Shown here piece after piece: positions 34,184 through 43,956 of a DNA stretch of 64,000 nucleotides (positions within the stretch are counted from its first letter, which is position 1; each line of letters begins with the position of its first letter). Origin of the DNA: CBDCTM01 sp965222005. GTDB taxonomy: Bacteria > Bacteroidota > Bacteroidia > Chitinophagales > Saprospiraceae. Location of the stretch: NCBI GenBank assembly GCA_965222005.1, contig OZ244935.1, forward strand, positions 3,472,001 to 3,536,000, written 5' to 3'. The translations under genes were made by a program, and so were the position numbers. The notes under the pieces were generated by a model. That model ran no database searches. It worked only from the letters and a program-made list of their open reading frames with translations, and was not told where the DNA came from.

Positions 34184-35737
34184 TTATTTTATTATCGCTT
34201 TACGGATCGCATTGATATCCACATCCACAATACTTTCAGAAGATTCCTTAAAGAGGTCTCCTACAGTGAAAATCTTATACCTTGATAGCTTCCTTGCGAT
34301 ACCAGATGTGATATATTTTAAGGAGACCAACTCCCTAACTGAAACATCCAAATCTACAATTGCACTTGCAACTAAGGATTTAAACGCGGAAGTTTCCGTA
34401 ATACTTCTTGGCTTGTAATTTCCAGCAGTATAAGAGTCCATCATCGATTTTGAAATCCGACTTTGTCTAATATTTAACTCATGTGCTAATCTGACTTTTA
34501 TTTCACCGTGTAATTCAGGATTATTAACCGATCTATACATGGCTAAGGTCCTTGGTAAGTCAGGTGCTAAAAACTCCCCTGTAACAACAGGAGGTTTCAC
34601 TGGAACATCAGGTACTTTTTGGACTTGAAAATTTCCATTTTCATCAAAGATTCCACACCCTTGAATGACTCTTCTTGTAATTACAAGGTGATCGACTTGT
34701 TGGTTTGGGGGAAGTGGTGGCGGTGGGTCATTTGGAGGCAAGTCATCATCCCAATCTGGAGAGGTTTGATTGTCATTCATTTTAAGCGCAAGATACATAG
34801 CGGATGACTCAGTTACTTTATGTGCCGTATCTATACCTGCTTGAATACAAAACCCATCATGAATTCTTGGTAGATTAACAACAATAAACATATCTTGAAT
34901 TCCTTCAAGTCTTCTTTCACCATTTATTAAACTATACTTCGTTTCAGTATCAGAAACTGAAGACCCGGTATGTGGTCTTGGATTTACTAGAAATAATGCT
35001 CTATTGGTACCTAAGTGATAGCCATTGAATAATTGGTACATTTGGCTGAAGGAGGTACTGTGACTCTTCGTCGTTCTGTCTTCTTGCAAAGTATCTGTAG
35101 TCCTATTATTAACTTGCTGCCAACTTGCTCCAGCCGTTAATTCGGCACTGGCTCCAACAAAACCCAAGTTAAAACCTGCTTTAGTTTTGAGTTCAACACT
35201 TTGTGTGTTGGTATTGCCTTTAGAAACAGAGATATTTTCGGCAGAAGCACTCAACACTTCGCTCCCTTCAGAAACATGTTCAAATAATTCCCTTTTCTTA
35301 GGTTCAAAATCAATTATGTACGGGTAGTCATCAGGGCTTACTCCATTTCTTTGATTTGGGTATACAGCAACCTGCATGATAGCACCTAAACAAGGCCAGT
35401 ACTTTTCAGCCCATCCTTTTGATTGGATTACTTCCCATATTGACCTTTGGAGATCATCTAACTTATCCTGTTCCTCTGCAATTTTAAGTGCTTCAAGCAA
35501 ATCTTCATTCGGATTATACCCTGTAATACTACAAGAAAGTTTTAAATAAATAATCCGTGAATTAGGATACGCATCTACAGTTTCTTCCTCTGGAACAATG
35601 TAGCTATACACTGTCATAGAAGTTCTCCATTTTGGTGGAAAATTTAAGTCCCCAAAGTTGGTGTCGATCATATCCCTGGAATATCCTAAACGAGTCCAAG
35701 TAATGTCTTGAGGTGGTGTTAGTGATTGTAGTGCCAT
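34184..35737 (-). CDS. 517-residue RHS-partner protein of unknown function
   Basis: A 517-residue protein encoded 13 nt upstream of the RHS gene and so probably co-expressed. No signal peptide. The middle (about 165-245) has Ser/Thr-rich alternating strands (SVSKGNTNTQSVELKTKAGFN...GASAELTAGASWQQVNNRTTDTL). This could be an amphipathic hairpin as in pore-forming proteins, but that is a guess. A proline-rich linker follows (DDDLPPNDPPPPLPPNQ, about 325-345). The final 65 residues are helical with a helix-hairpin-helix look (LKYITSGIARKLSRYKIFTVGDLF). No family is recognised. Delivery, structural or toxin-component roles are all open. The 419-bp element lies about 50 nt upstream of its start. 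Confidence 0.85.
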   Translation of the reverse strand: MALQSLTPPQDITWTRLGYSRDMIDTNFGDLNFPPKWRTSMTVYSYIVPEEETVDAYPNSRIIYLKLSCSITGYNPNEDLLEALKIAEEQDKLDDLQRSIWEVIQSKGWAEKYWPCLGAIMQVAVYPNQRNGVSPDDYPYIIDFEPKKRELFEHVSEGSEVLSASAENISVSKGNTNTQSVELKTKAGFNLGFVGASAELTAGASWQQVNNRTTDTLQEDRTTKSHSTSFSQMYQLFNGYHLGTNRALFLVNPRPHTGSSVSDTETKYSLINGERRLEGIQDMFIVVNLPRIHDGFCIQAGIDTAHKVTESSAMYLALKMNDNQTSPDWDDDLPPNDPPPPLPPNQQVDHLVITRRVIQGCGIFDENGNFQVQKVPDVPVKPPVVTGEFLAPDLPRTLAMYRSVNNPELHGEIKVRLAHELNIRQSRISKSMMDSYTAGNYKPRSITETSAFKSLVASAIVDLDVSVRELVSLKYITSGIARKLSRYKIFTVGDLFKESSESIVDVDINAIRKAIIK

Positions 35738-35787
35738 AATAATTTCATTTTTTTTGGTTAATGAATTTTCATTTTTTTGTTTTTAAT

Positions 35788-36206
35788 ACTGACTAACGTT
35801 TATAACTAACTGATTATCAATAGCTATTTTTGCCGTTTTTTGATCTAGGAACAATAACATCCAGCCTATATGACATACATATAACCCAGATAAAATATTA
35901 ATAAAAAGCCAATTCAAATGATGTATGTTCCACGGAAATGTCTATTTATCTTATGATTCAAAATTATACTGATCGGGGTAGAATTTAATCTCCTCCAGTG
36001 AAATCAACTTGTAGTAGGATATTTCAATACTACATTCACATTTCTAACCAGAATTGGCGGCGGGCTTACTTCTCATTTTCACGATTAGCATTGGCACCTC
36101 TTAAAAAAACGGCCTTGTCAAGGAACATACATCAATCTAAAGATAGGATTTTGTTTTCGTTAGCTTCACAAATCAATAAAATTCTTTCTGATTTTTATAC
36201 TCGAAT
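35788..36206 (-). mobile_element. 419-bp IS110-derived non-autonomous element, copy 3
   Basis: Same 419-bp sequence as the other copies. AT cores lie on both sides (35786-35787, 36205-36206). The right junction is GAATTGGCGAGAAC, 10 nt from the attC 20 R' arm. It lies upstream of the RHS operon. Confidence 0.86.
35960..36165 (-). ncRNA. candidate bridge-RNA region, copy 3
   Basis: Same sequence as 6005-6210. Its internal 9-mer GAATTGGCG equals this copy's right junction. Confidence 0.45.
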
Positions 36207-36209
36207 TGG

Positions 36210-36275
36210 CGAGAACGGCCAGCGTATGCGCAGGTGGCCCGCTTAGGGGCACTTGACGCATACGCATTGTTGGCT
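36210..36275 (-). other. attC site 20 (short type)
   Basis: 66 bp, minus-strand R'' AGCCAAC and R' GTTCTCG. It ends cassette 36216-40573, which begins GTTGGCTACC. Confidence 0.92.
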
Positions 36276-36594
36276 ATCGTGTTTATATTATTTCACACTT
36301 CCCATTTTTAACATCACTTTCTATTTTCTTATACTTAATATCTTTTGAGTGCATGACAAATTAGGGGTTTTGTATTTAAGCAGCTAATCGGACTAAATTT
36401 ACTTTTCGTTCCCTTAGTCTGACGAATTGTATAAAATCTTCGATGTCTCCGTTTTGTTTTACAGCTCTAAGGTCAAGCATGTTTTGCGTCCCCTTGGATG
36501 ACCATCTCATACCGCTTTGCTCCATTCTATCTTTGACCAAATGCTTGGCGTGGTCCGGTTTATCAGGACACTTTTTTAAGATAGAAATCAAAAA

Positions 36595-37506
36595 TTATCT
36601 CTGTCGGTTGCGGTATAAAAAGTCCATCCAATATTGCTCTTCAAACTGACTCGGACTTAGATAGTCAAGAGAAGAATGTTTACGAATCGTGTTGTAGTAT
36701 CCATCAATAAACTCAAAACATCTGAGTCGAGCATTTTCTAAGCCCCAAAAGATTCCCTCACTTAAAACCTCAGCTTTAAATCTGCTGAACAGCGATTCTG
36801 CAAAAGCATTATCGTAATGGTTATCCTTTCGGGTCATGCTTTGTCGAAATTGGTTCCTTCTTAGTAATTTTCTGAAGTTCTTCGAACCATATTGACCACC
36901 TCCATCCGAGTGAACGATCAGGCGTGCTTCCGGACTTCTATTATAGATCACTTTTTTCAAAGCCGTTAGGACCAGTAGATCCTCCATATGTTCATCTACA
37001 TGCCAACCTACTATCTTTCTGGTGAACAGGTCCATCCAAATGGCTAGGTATAACCATTCGTCTATTCCTTCCGCTATACTGGGCAAATAGGTAATGTCAC
37101 CTACCAGCACTTCGTCCGGAGCAGTGGGCAAATTATCTTCACTCAACAACATATTCGGACTCCTGCACAAAGACGGATCACTCTGTGTTGTCCTGGGAAT
37201 GAAGCTTTTAGGCTGTATCGCAACCAGTTGTTGTGCTCTCATCAAACTTCTCACTTGATGCCTACCTACGTCATAACCTTTGTCTTGCAATTCTGAGTGT
37301 ATCCTTCTGCTGCCATAACGCCGCTTATGAAAATCAAATATGGACTTCACTTCTTTTAGCAAAGTTGTTTTGTGATCGCTAGGTCGATAGGTCTGACCAT
37401 TGTGATAAGCATAATAAGAACTTGTGCTTACCTGGAGCATCTTACAAAGCCTTCTTACTGGATATTCTTTTGACAACGCTTCAATCAGGTCATACCGCTT
37501 GGTCAA
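36595..37506 (-). CDS. IS3 transposase OrfB
   Basis: A 303-residue rve integrase. An N-terminal HTH_21-type region (KRRYGSRRIHSELQDKGYDVGRHQVRSLM) precedes the DDE core: Asp in LVGDITYLPS, Asp in VHSDGGGQYGS, and Glu in DNAFAESLFSRFKAEVL. It ends with GYYNTIRKHSSLDYLSPSQFEE, the standard IS3 C-terminus. It overlaps orfA by 4 nt, so a programmed -1 frameshift probably yields the OrfAB fusion that acts as transposase. The gene is intact. Confidence 0.95.
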   Translation of the reverse strand: MTKRYDLIEALSKEYPVRRLCKMLQVSTSSYYAYHNGQTYRPSDHKTTLLKEVKSIFDFHKRRYGSRRIHSELQDKGYDVGRHQVRSLMRAQQLVAIQPKSFIPRTTQSDPSLCRSPNMLLSEDNLPTAPDEVLVGDITYLPSIAEGIDEWLYLAIWMDLFTRKIVGWHVDEHMEDLLVLTALKKVIYNRSPEARLIVHSDGGGQYGSKNFRKLLRRNQFRQSMTRKDNHYDNAFAESLFSRFKAEVLSEGIFWGLENARLRCFEFIDGYYNTIRKHSSLDYLSPSQFEEQYWMDFLYRNRQR

Positions 37507-37790
37507 GTCTGACGGCTGAAAATGCCCAAGGCTTTTTTTAAGATGTCACGCTCCTGTTCGACTTCTTTTAGTCGTTTACGTAATCTCTTAATTTCATCCT
37601 CTTCTGTCTTATTTGAGGATGCCGCCCGTTTCTTTGCCTTGCTTTTCCATGTATAAAAAAGGCTTTCTTTTATCCCCAGAGCTTGGCAGATTGATGCTAC
37701 ACTCCTGCCATCTTGTTCCATTTCAAGGGCACTTTTTTTAAACTCTGCATCGTATCTACGACGCTTTCTGGTGGTGGGTTTCTCTTTCAT
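37503..37790 (-). CDS. IS3 transposase OrfA
   Basis: A 95-residue protein with helix-turn-helix (AEFKKSALEMEQDGRSVASICQALGIKESLFYTWK) and a leucine-zipper-like helix (DEIKRLRKRLKEVEQERDILKKAL), the usual OrfA layout for end binding and dimerisation. It sits upstream of and overlapping orfB. The start is ATG 37790, about 35 bp inside the element. Confidence 0.94.
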   Translation of the reverse strand: MKEKPTTRKRRRYDAEFKKSALEMEQDGRSVASICQALGIKESLFYTWKSKAKKRAASSNKTEEDEIKRLRKRLKEVEQERDILKKALGIFSRQT

Positions 37791-40567
37791 TTGAACACAA
37801 ATTTACTTTATTTTTGTGTCCTGATTTTTTAGACCATCTCAAAATAGGTGATTGCCTTATTTAACTGCTTCTTTTTGTTTGTCGATAATTCTGTTTTGTC
37901 TCTATTCAACACAAGGTCTTTTATTACCTTTTCAGTTCCTCCTTCCAATATATCTTTTAACACCCCTCTGACCCAGCTTGTTCTCAACTTAGAACTTTCT
38001 CCAAATATGGCATTGGCACAATCCCAAACGTATTCGCTTACATGGACTATGTCTAAAATGATTCCATCAAATTGACCTTCCAGATTATTCTTCTTTATGC
38101 TTGCCAGTATTTTATCTTCCAAGCCTATTCCGGCATCTATGGGGATGACGAATCGACTTTGGGAGTTGGTCATTTTTGATTTTAAATCTTCTATCCCATA
38201 ATCTATTGCCTTTTGCTGATTGGCTAAAAATGCTCTACGGTGAATTTTAGTGTGCATCTTATTTTCCGTTTTCTTTTGTTGTGTTGATGCTGGTTCGTCC
38301 TCTTGAGCAGCTTCTTTTTGCACTCCCATCAAGCCATCCAATATCTGGTCGGCAGTCCTTTGTTGAGGCGTAAAAACAGAGGTAACTGACACTGTCGCAC
38401 TTTGTTTCTTATCCTTTTTCTCCCCTTTGCTTAGCCGCTTTTTGGGATTGGCCTCCTTTTGTTGTACTGCCTTTATCTTCGGCAATCCTTTACCATCAAA
38501 GGTAGTGCTAAAAAACAACGCTTCATCTTCTTGAGCTTCTTCTCGCTCCAACTCATAGTACTGATCAACGTACTCGCCCAAATGATTGACATTTCTCTCC
38601 GAAGATTTTCCACTCAGATTCAAACCTAATAATTTATTCACTATCACTACGCTTTCTTTGTAACTCCCCTGGGTAGCACTTCCCCCTACCAACTCTTGTA
38701 GATTGTACGACCAATAACAACCCTTGGGCAACTGCAAATAATCGTCTATTTTATAAAATTGACCGCGTTGAGTACTCAAATACGATGGACGATGGATTTG
38801 TATCAGACCAAACAAACTGAGGTAGTTCCGCTTCTTTGTCCCTTTACTCCTGTAGCTCTCTCCTGATTCCAAAATCGGGAGATATTCCTCAACCTTTTTT
38901 AACTTTTGCTTGATTATGTAGTTCAATAGCAACAGTCCCAGCTTCAGCAATTCACTTAGTAGGCTTAGTTCTATTTTATCAATCCCTACATCCTGCTCTA
39001 CATATTCATCACTTAGGTCAACCAATCTTCCGATTTCTTCTTCTATTTTTTGTATTAGTACTTTTTTGTCCATACCTTGAATTAGAGTTTGAGGGTCAGT
39101 AAATCTATTTTCTAACTTAAATTTACTAAATTCCTTCAAACTCTTCTCATTTTAGGATTCCTCCAATTTGTCTCGCACTCATATCTTTTTTAATGGTTCC
39201 GTCAATATATTTGACATTGACTTTTTCATTTCGACCAATCTTTTTACTTCTTTCTATCGGCTTTGGACTAGAAATATTATTCTCTTGAGCAGGAAATGAG
39301 TTTCCAAATAGCTTATTTATTTTTAACTCATTGAACTCTTCTTGATCGATATCTAGCTCATATGAAGACTCAAATTGATTCCTTTCTGTATTCCAGCTTT
39401 CCAAATTAGTCGTTTCATCAGGTGTCCAGTTATGGATAAAACTATATTCCCATAACTCGTGTTTATTGATCTCTTTAAATTCACTTTTTATTCTTCCAAT
39501 TACCTCTTTTTGATTTTGATAATTGCTTTCAAGAATTATTTGTGATTGAAATATAAAGTCTAGAAAGTAACTGCTCCCCCAAATAACTAGAGCTTTTTCA
39601 ATTGTGTTTCGATATAAAAAGCCTGATAAGCTATTGATAAATCCTCTGAATGAGTGCTTATCAATTTTGAAGTAATTCTGCCAATCTTTAGTCTTTCTAT
39701 CTTCAAAATATTGAAATAAATTGTACCAAATCTTTCCTCCAACAGGAAATGTACATTTTCTCTCTTGCATAAATTTAAGAAACTTCATTTCCAATGATGC
39801 CATAATATATGATCTGTCATTTGGAAATTCCATTAAAAGTCTTTTAAGCACATCCGCTGAATTATCAAATAATCCAATTTCTAAATGTTTGCAATAATCT
39901 TGATTAAAGTTAAATCCATATTGACTGACTTTATCTGTGAAACTGGTGAGATCAAAATTAGAATTGTCTTTTTGATCCATATATAACTGCCCTAATTCAA
40001 TGTAGTATTTGATTATTGCCAAGTCAAATTCAGCACCTTGAATAAGTTTTGGTGACTCTTTTACATTCTTATATTCTGATTCAATTATTTCATTAACTTC
40101 ATCGATATATTGATTGTATAATAACTGCTTAATACTTTTTAGAACAAGATCATAATCGTATTCTCTTGTGATAGCATCTTTAATTTGGACCTTTAATTTC
40201 TCATCATTTTTTGTAAAGCAATAATATTTGATTAGAGCTTCATTAATATATTCCCCCTCTTTTTTATACAAATTCGGCTGCTTATTTTTTAATACTTCTC
40301 CAAATCTTTCTATTCCATTGTACTTCTTTGCTGTTTCATGATGTCCTGAAAACTCTGTAATTATTTCTCCAAGATCATACCCTTCTTCTATATTGTTTGG
40401 TAACGATTGATTAAAAACTTCTATTACCAAGTCAGAAATTGTAGTAATATCTTTACTTGTATAGTTTTCCCAAAATTCTTCGAAATTCATCTCATTAATT
40501 TTAAGTCTAAATAATCGACTAAAATATGGAAATTTTACTAGAGTTCTAGTTTTTTCTTTCTCATGGT

Positions 40568-40635
40568 AGCCAACGGTCGGTGCATATGCAGTGGCCGACT
40601 GAAAGGAGGGCATTGACATATGCACTTTGTTAGTG
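40568..40635 (-). other. attC site 21 (short type)
   Basis: 68 bp, minus-strand R'' CACTAAC and R' GTTGGCT. It ends the family E cassette 40574-41145. Confidence 0.92.
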
Positions 40636-41145
40636 GTCGTATCTTTCCGGCGCCTCAGCGCCGGTTTTTCTTTCAGATGTTTTTGCCACCAAATTTTTCA
40701 ATCAGTTCACTTGTAAATATATGAAATTTTTTCAAGATGTGTATTTTTGGTGTTATTTTTTATGAGTCACCTCAGTTGTTTCAGAGTAATTTAGCTGAAT
40801 AATTATTGATATTTTTTTTGAGCCAGGCTTTCAGTTCTTGATTGTCAAAGAGCTTGATTAGGTCTGGTTGAATTGTAATTGTCTGCAAATTGTAGTTTTC
40901 AGGAATTTCTGTTGTTGTAATCAATTCAAGGAGTTTACCCATATTCGAGTTCAACTCAAAATCAAAAAGGCCGTCAGTCGTGCTGTTCAAGAATTATTGC
41001 TGGTATCAATTTATCAATTTTATAAATTTATAAAGCGGGCTGGCAAGCATTTCAAGATGTTGATTTCCTTTTCCAGGTTTTCAGTTTACCCGGATGTTGT
41101 TTGAAAAATAGGTAAGCTGTGAGTTTGATTTTCTATGTCCACTAA
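40574..41145 (-). repeat. ORF-poor cassette, family E copy 2
   Basis: 572 bp, a near-copy of 6261-6838, again with the same subtype of attC. It holds only the doubtful small ORF at 40781-40990. Confidence 0.86.
40781..40990 (-). CDS. small conserved ORF of family E cassettes, copy 2 (doubtful)
   Basis: A 69-residue frame homologous to 6459-6677, with substitutions such as S to I, Q to E and G to D, and the same TTG start. Conservation of an open frame across two diverged copies is the only support. No domain is recognised. Confidence 0.3.
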   Translation of the reverse strand: MNSTTDGLFDFELNSNMGKLLELITTTEIPENYNLQTITIQPDLIKLFDNQELKAWLKKNINNYSAKLL

Positions 41146-41262
41146 CGGCGCGGCTATGCGCCGTGTGGTGTCAGGATGCTGAAAGGAACAAAGAGGTAGT
41201 TTTTCGATAAGGTTAAATTTTCGAAGAAAATTTAACCACATGGTCGCATAGCCAGTGTTGGC
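41140..41262 (-). other. attC site 22 (long type, AT-rich hairpin)
   Basis: 123 bp, minus-strand R'' AGCCAAC and R' GTTAGTG. It ends the family D cassette 41146-41740. Confidence 0.92.
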
Positions 41263-41740
41263 TGCATTCTCTTCTGCGCGTTGGCCAAAGTTTCCATTAC
41301 AGTGTTTTGGCTGCTACTCAATTTCTCTAATCTCAAAGCCCTTTTCAACAGAATTTTCAATGATACTAATTTTAGATACAAATTTCAGTTACAATTTTCA
41401 ACAGTCAATTTACCAAATTAGAAATCTAATCTCAAAAATTGTCAATTAAAATTTAACTGCTGATGAAATTCAAGATTTTCTTGCTGATGAATTGAAGCCA
41501 GTACAATTACCCGTAATCTATCAATTGTGATTAAAATCATACGTAATCAATTCAAAATTAATGATTTACGGCAAATTTTGTTCAATCTCAATTTTTTGTA
41601 ATTATCAATTCTAGTTTTAATTCAGGATAAATTTTCAATCAGAATTTACTATCAAAGATTCTCTTTCAATTACCTTTTTGGTACAAATGTTCATGCCATC
41701 CAATTCAAAAAAGCGGGTCGGCCGATCCAGTTGCAGCCAA
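41146..41740 (-). repeat. ORF-less cassette, family D copy 2
   Basis: 595 bp, AT-rich, in tandem with copy 3. No supported gene on either strand. Confidence 0.86.
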
Positions 41741-41857
41741 CGGCGCGGCTATGCGCCGTGTGGTGTCAGGATGTTGAAAGGAACAAAGATGTAGTTTTCG
41801 ATAAGGTTAAATTTTCGAAGAAAATTTAACCACATGGTCGCATAGCCAGTGTTGGCT
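41735..41857 (-). other. attC site 23 (long type, AT-rich hairpin)
   Basis: 123 bp, minus-strand R'' AGCCAAC and R' GTTGGCT. It ends the family D cassette 41741-42342. Confidence 0.92.
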
Positions 41858-42342
41858 GCATTCTCTTCTGCGCGTTGGCCAAAGTTTCCATTACAGTGTT
41901 TTGGCTGCTACTCAATTTCTCTAATCTCAAAGCCCTTTTCAACAGAATTTTCAATGATACTAATTTTAGATACAAATTTCAGTTACAATTTTCAACAGTC
42001 AATTTACCAAATTTTACCAAATTAGAAATCTAATCTCAAAAATTGTCAATCAAAATTTAACTGCTGATGAAATTCATGATTTTCTTGATGGCGAATTGAA
42101 GTCAGTACAATTACCCGTAATCCATCAATTGTGATTAAAATTATACGTAATCGATTGAAAATTAGTAATTTATCATAATTTTTTCAACTTCAAATTTTCA
42201 CAATTATCAATTCTAGTTTCAATTCAGGATAAATTATCAATCAGAATTTACTATCAAAGATTCTCTTTCAATTACCGTTTTGGTACAGATGTTCATGCCA
42301 TCCAATTCAAAAAAAGCGGGTCGGCCCAACCATTGCAGCCAA
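41741..42342 (-). repeat. ORF-less cassette, family D copy 3
   Basis: 602 bp, a tandem near-duplicate of copy 2 with a diverged stretch around 42150-42200. No supported gene. Confidence 0.86.
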
Positions 42343-42460
42343 CGGTCCGCGTAAACGCCGTGCGGCATTCAAGGTGCTGAAAGGAACTACAAAATTCTTT
42401 ATCAGCCAAAAGTATTTTATCTTCGAATTAGCCGCATGGTCGTTTTACGCTTTGTTGGTA
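42337..42460 (-). other. attC site 24 (long type)
   Basis: 124 bp, minus-strand R'' TACCAAC and R' GTTGGCT. It ends the family A cassette 42343-43053. Confidence 0.94.
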
Positions 42461-43053
42461 GCCGTATTTTTCCGGCGCCTCAGCGCCGGTTTTCCTTTCA
42501 GGTAATTTCGGAGCCATATTACTCCAAACTGTTGAGGAACCAATATATGAAATTTTGTCGAGATGTGTATTTTGAATGTTATTTTTCTTCTACAATTCTA
42601 CTGCTGTGGGAGTAATATTTTTCATGCTGCTTCAATAGCTTTTCGGAGTTGAGCTTACCGATTGTTGATTAACAATTAGCCTGATTAGGCCAAATTTGTT
42701 ATTTAACTCTATGATTTTCAATAATTTATGAATTGCAATAATTTTAAGTTATTAAACTTTTTTACAGATGTTGTGGAGTTTGTAATTTTTAAAATCTACT
42801 TGTCTCAATTAGTTTTAGGATTTCAATTACTTTCAAAAGCTCTTTGTGAATTGTTGTGATTCTTTGTCAAAGTATTCAATTACAAAATTCAAAAGGCCGT
42901 AGTCCTGCCAATCGAAGAGGGGTGATTGTATCAATTTCAAAGCGGGTTGGCAAGCCTATCAGGATGTTGTTTTCCTTTTCCAGGTATTGAATTTACTACG
43001 ATGCTGTTTGAAAAATAGGAAAGCTGTGGGTTTGATTTTCTATGGCTACCCAA
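42343..43053 (-). repeat. ORF-less cassette, family A copy 4
   Basis: 711 bp, in tandem with copy 5. No supported gene. Confidence 0.88.
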
Positions 43054-43173
43054 CGGTCTGCGTAAACGCCGTGCGGTTTTCAAAGTGCTGAAAGGAACTG
43101 CAAAAATTTTCACCAAGTAACCAACATTTCGACCTCAAAGAAAGCCGCATGGTCGTTTTACGCTTTGTTGGTA
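43048..43173 (-). other. attC site 25 (long type)
   Basis: 126 bp, minus-strand R'' TACCAAC and R' GTTGGGT. It ends the family A cassette 43054-43766. Confidence 0.94.
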
Positions 43174-43766
43174 GCCGTATTTTTCCGGCGCCTCAGCGCC
43201 GGTTTTCCTTTCACGTAATTTCGGAGCCATATTAGTCCAAACTGTTGAGGAACCAATATATGAAATTTTGTCGAGATGTGTATTTTGAATGTTATTTTTC
43301 TTCTACAATTCTACTGCTGTGGGAGTACTATTTTTCATGCTGCTTCAATACCTTTTCGGAGTTGAGCTTACCGATTGTTGATTAACAATTAGCTGGATTA
43401 GGCCGAATTCATTATTTAACTCTATGATTTTCAACAATTTATGAATTGCAATAATTTTAAGTTATTAAACTTTATTGCAGATGTTGCGGAGTTTGTAATT
43501 TTTACAATCTACTTGTCTCAATTAGTTTTAGGATTTCAATTACTTTCAAAAGCTCTTTGTGAATTGTTGTGATTCTTTGTCAAAGTATTCAATTACAAAA
43601 TTCAAAATGCCGTAGTCCTGCCAATCGAAGAGGGATGATTGTATCAATTTCAAAGCGGGTTGGTAAGCCTTTCAGGATGTTGTTTTCCTTTTCCAGGTAT
43701 TGAATTTACTACGATGCTGTTTGAAAAATAGGAAAGCTGTGGGTTTGATTTTCTATGGCTACCCAA
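43054..43766 (-). repeat. ORF-less cassette, family A copy 5
   Basis: 713 bp, a near-copy of the preceding cassette. No supported gene. Confidence 0.88.
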
Positions 43767-43936
43767 CGGCCCGCGTATATGACGTGCCGCCGATTAGGCG
43801 GTATGTACATATACGCATTGTTGGGCGCTGTACCCTTTTTCTTTTCAAATTTTTCAAGGGAACTGTGGTGTTCAAATTTGCTGAATTCATCACTCATAAT
43901 TAGTTCTTTTGACTCCATAAATATAACAAATTTCAA
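43709..43936 (-). CDS. short ORF at the end of the divergent family C cassette (doubtful)
   Basis: From an internal ATG at 43918 the frame reads MESKELIMSDEFSKFEHHSSLEKFEKKKGTAPN and then runs through attC 26 into the next cassette. The part before the attC has a decayed counterpart in the ordinary family C copies (KLEPHSSFENL then a stop), so families may descend from a cassette that once coded. A run-through of an attC is unusual for a real gene. Confidence 0.25.
   Translation of the reverse strand: MKFVIFMESKELIMSDEFSKFEHHSSLEKFEKKKGTAPNNAYMYIPPNRRHVIYAGRWVAIENQTHSFPIFQTAS
43761..43826 (-). other. attC site 26 (short type)
   Basis: 66 bp, minus-strand R'' GCCCAAC and R' GTTGGGT. Its core resembles attC 1 and attC 28. 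It ends cassette 43767-45806. Confidence 0.92.
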
Positions 43937-43956
43937 TCAACTGTGATGGTTAAATT

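Larger units (their letters stand above)
36562..37825 (-). mobile_element. IS3-family element
   Basis: 1,264 bp with ends ATCAGGACAC / GTGTCCTGAT and a 3-bp TTT duplication. It carries orfA and orfB with a 4-nt overlap. It is inserted in the ISKra4 transposase. Confidence 0.9.
36376..39139 (-). pseudogene. ISKra4-family transposase, disrupted
   Basis: The N-terminal 436 residues (37829-39139) run through a variable region and the catalytic segment FVIPIDAGIGLEDK and IILDIVHVSEYVWDCANAIFG, typical of ISKra4, and stop at the IS3. The C-terminal end lies at 36376-36561 (HAKHLVKDRMEQSGMRWSSKGTQNMLDLRAV). Compared with the family, about 25-30 residues around the GSG.VEGA-type segment are missing between the two parts, and the rejoined frame meets a TAA. 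So the IS3 insertion was accompanied or preceded by a small deletion. The start codon is TTG at 39139, or an internal ATG. It is not functional. Confidence 0.85.
36347..39180 (-). mobile_element. ISKra4-family element, interrupted by IS3
   Basis: The ends are GAGTGCATGACAAATTAGGGG (left, plus strand) and its imperfect inverted copy ending CTCGCACTC. The 9-bp duplication is ATATCTTTT (36338-36346 and 39181-39189). The transposase gene is split by an IS3 (36562-37825). Confidence 0.9.
36283..40490 (-). pseudogene. large helical protein gene split by ISKra4 in its C-terminal tail
   Basis: The 5' part (ATG 40490, MNFEEFWENY) encodes about 435 residues of mostly helical sequence and reaches IGRNEKVNVKYIDGTIKKD at 39181. 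The rest of the tail, KYKKIESDVKNGKCEII, is found on the other side of the ISKra4 at 36283-36346. Removing the element and one copy of its 9-bp duplication rejoins the frame. The restored end (GRN...VKY.DG..KKDIKYKKIE.D...GKCEII) is a tail I know from other Bacteroidota proteins, often attached to different large domains. The main domain is not recognised. The present protein lacks only the last ~17 native residues and gains a short IS-encoded tail, so it may still work. The longer frame to 40625 crosses the attC and is unlikely. Confidence 0.85.

Noticed and set aside
40491..40625. N-terminal extension of the 39147-40625 frame
   Set aside because: It translates through attC 21 and the neighbouring cassette. 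The ATG at 40490 is the first start inside the cassette that keeps the frame.
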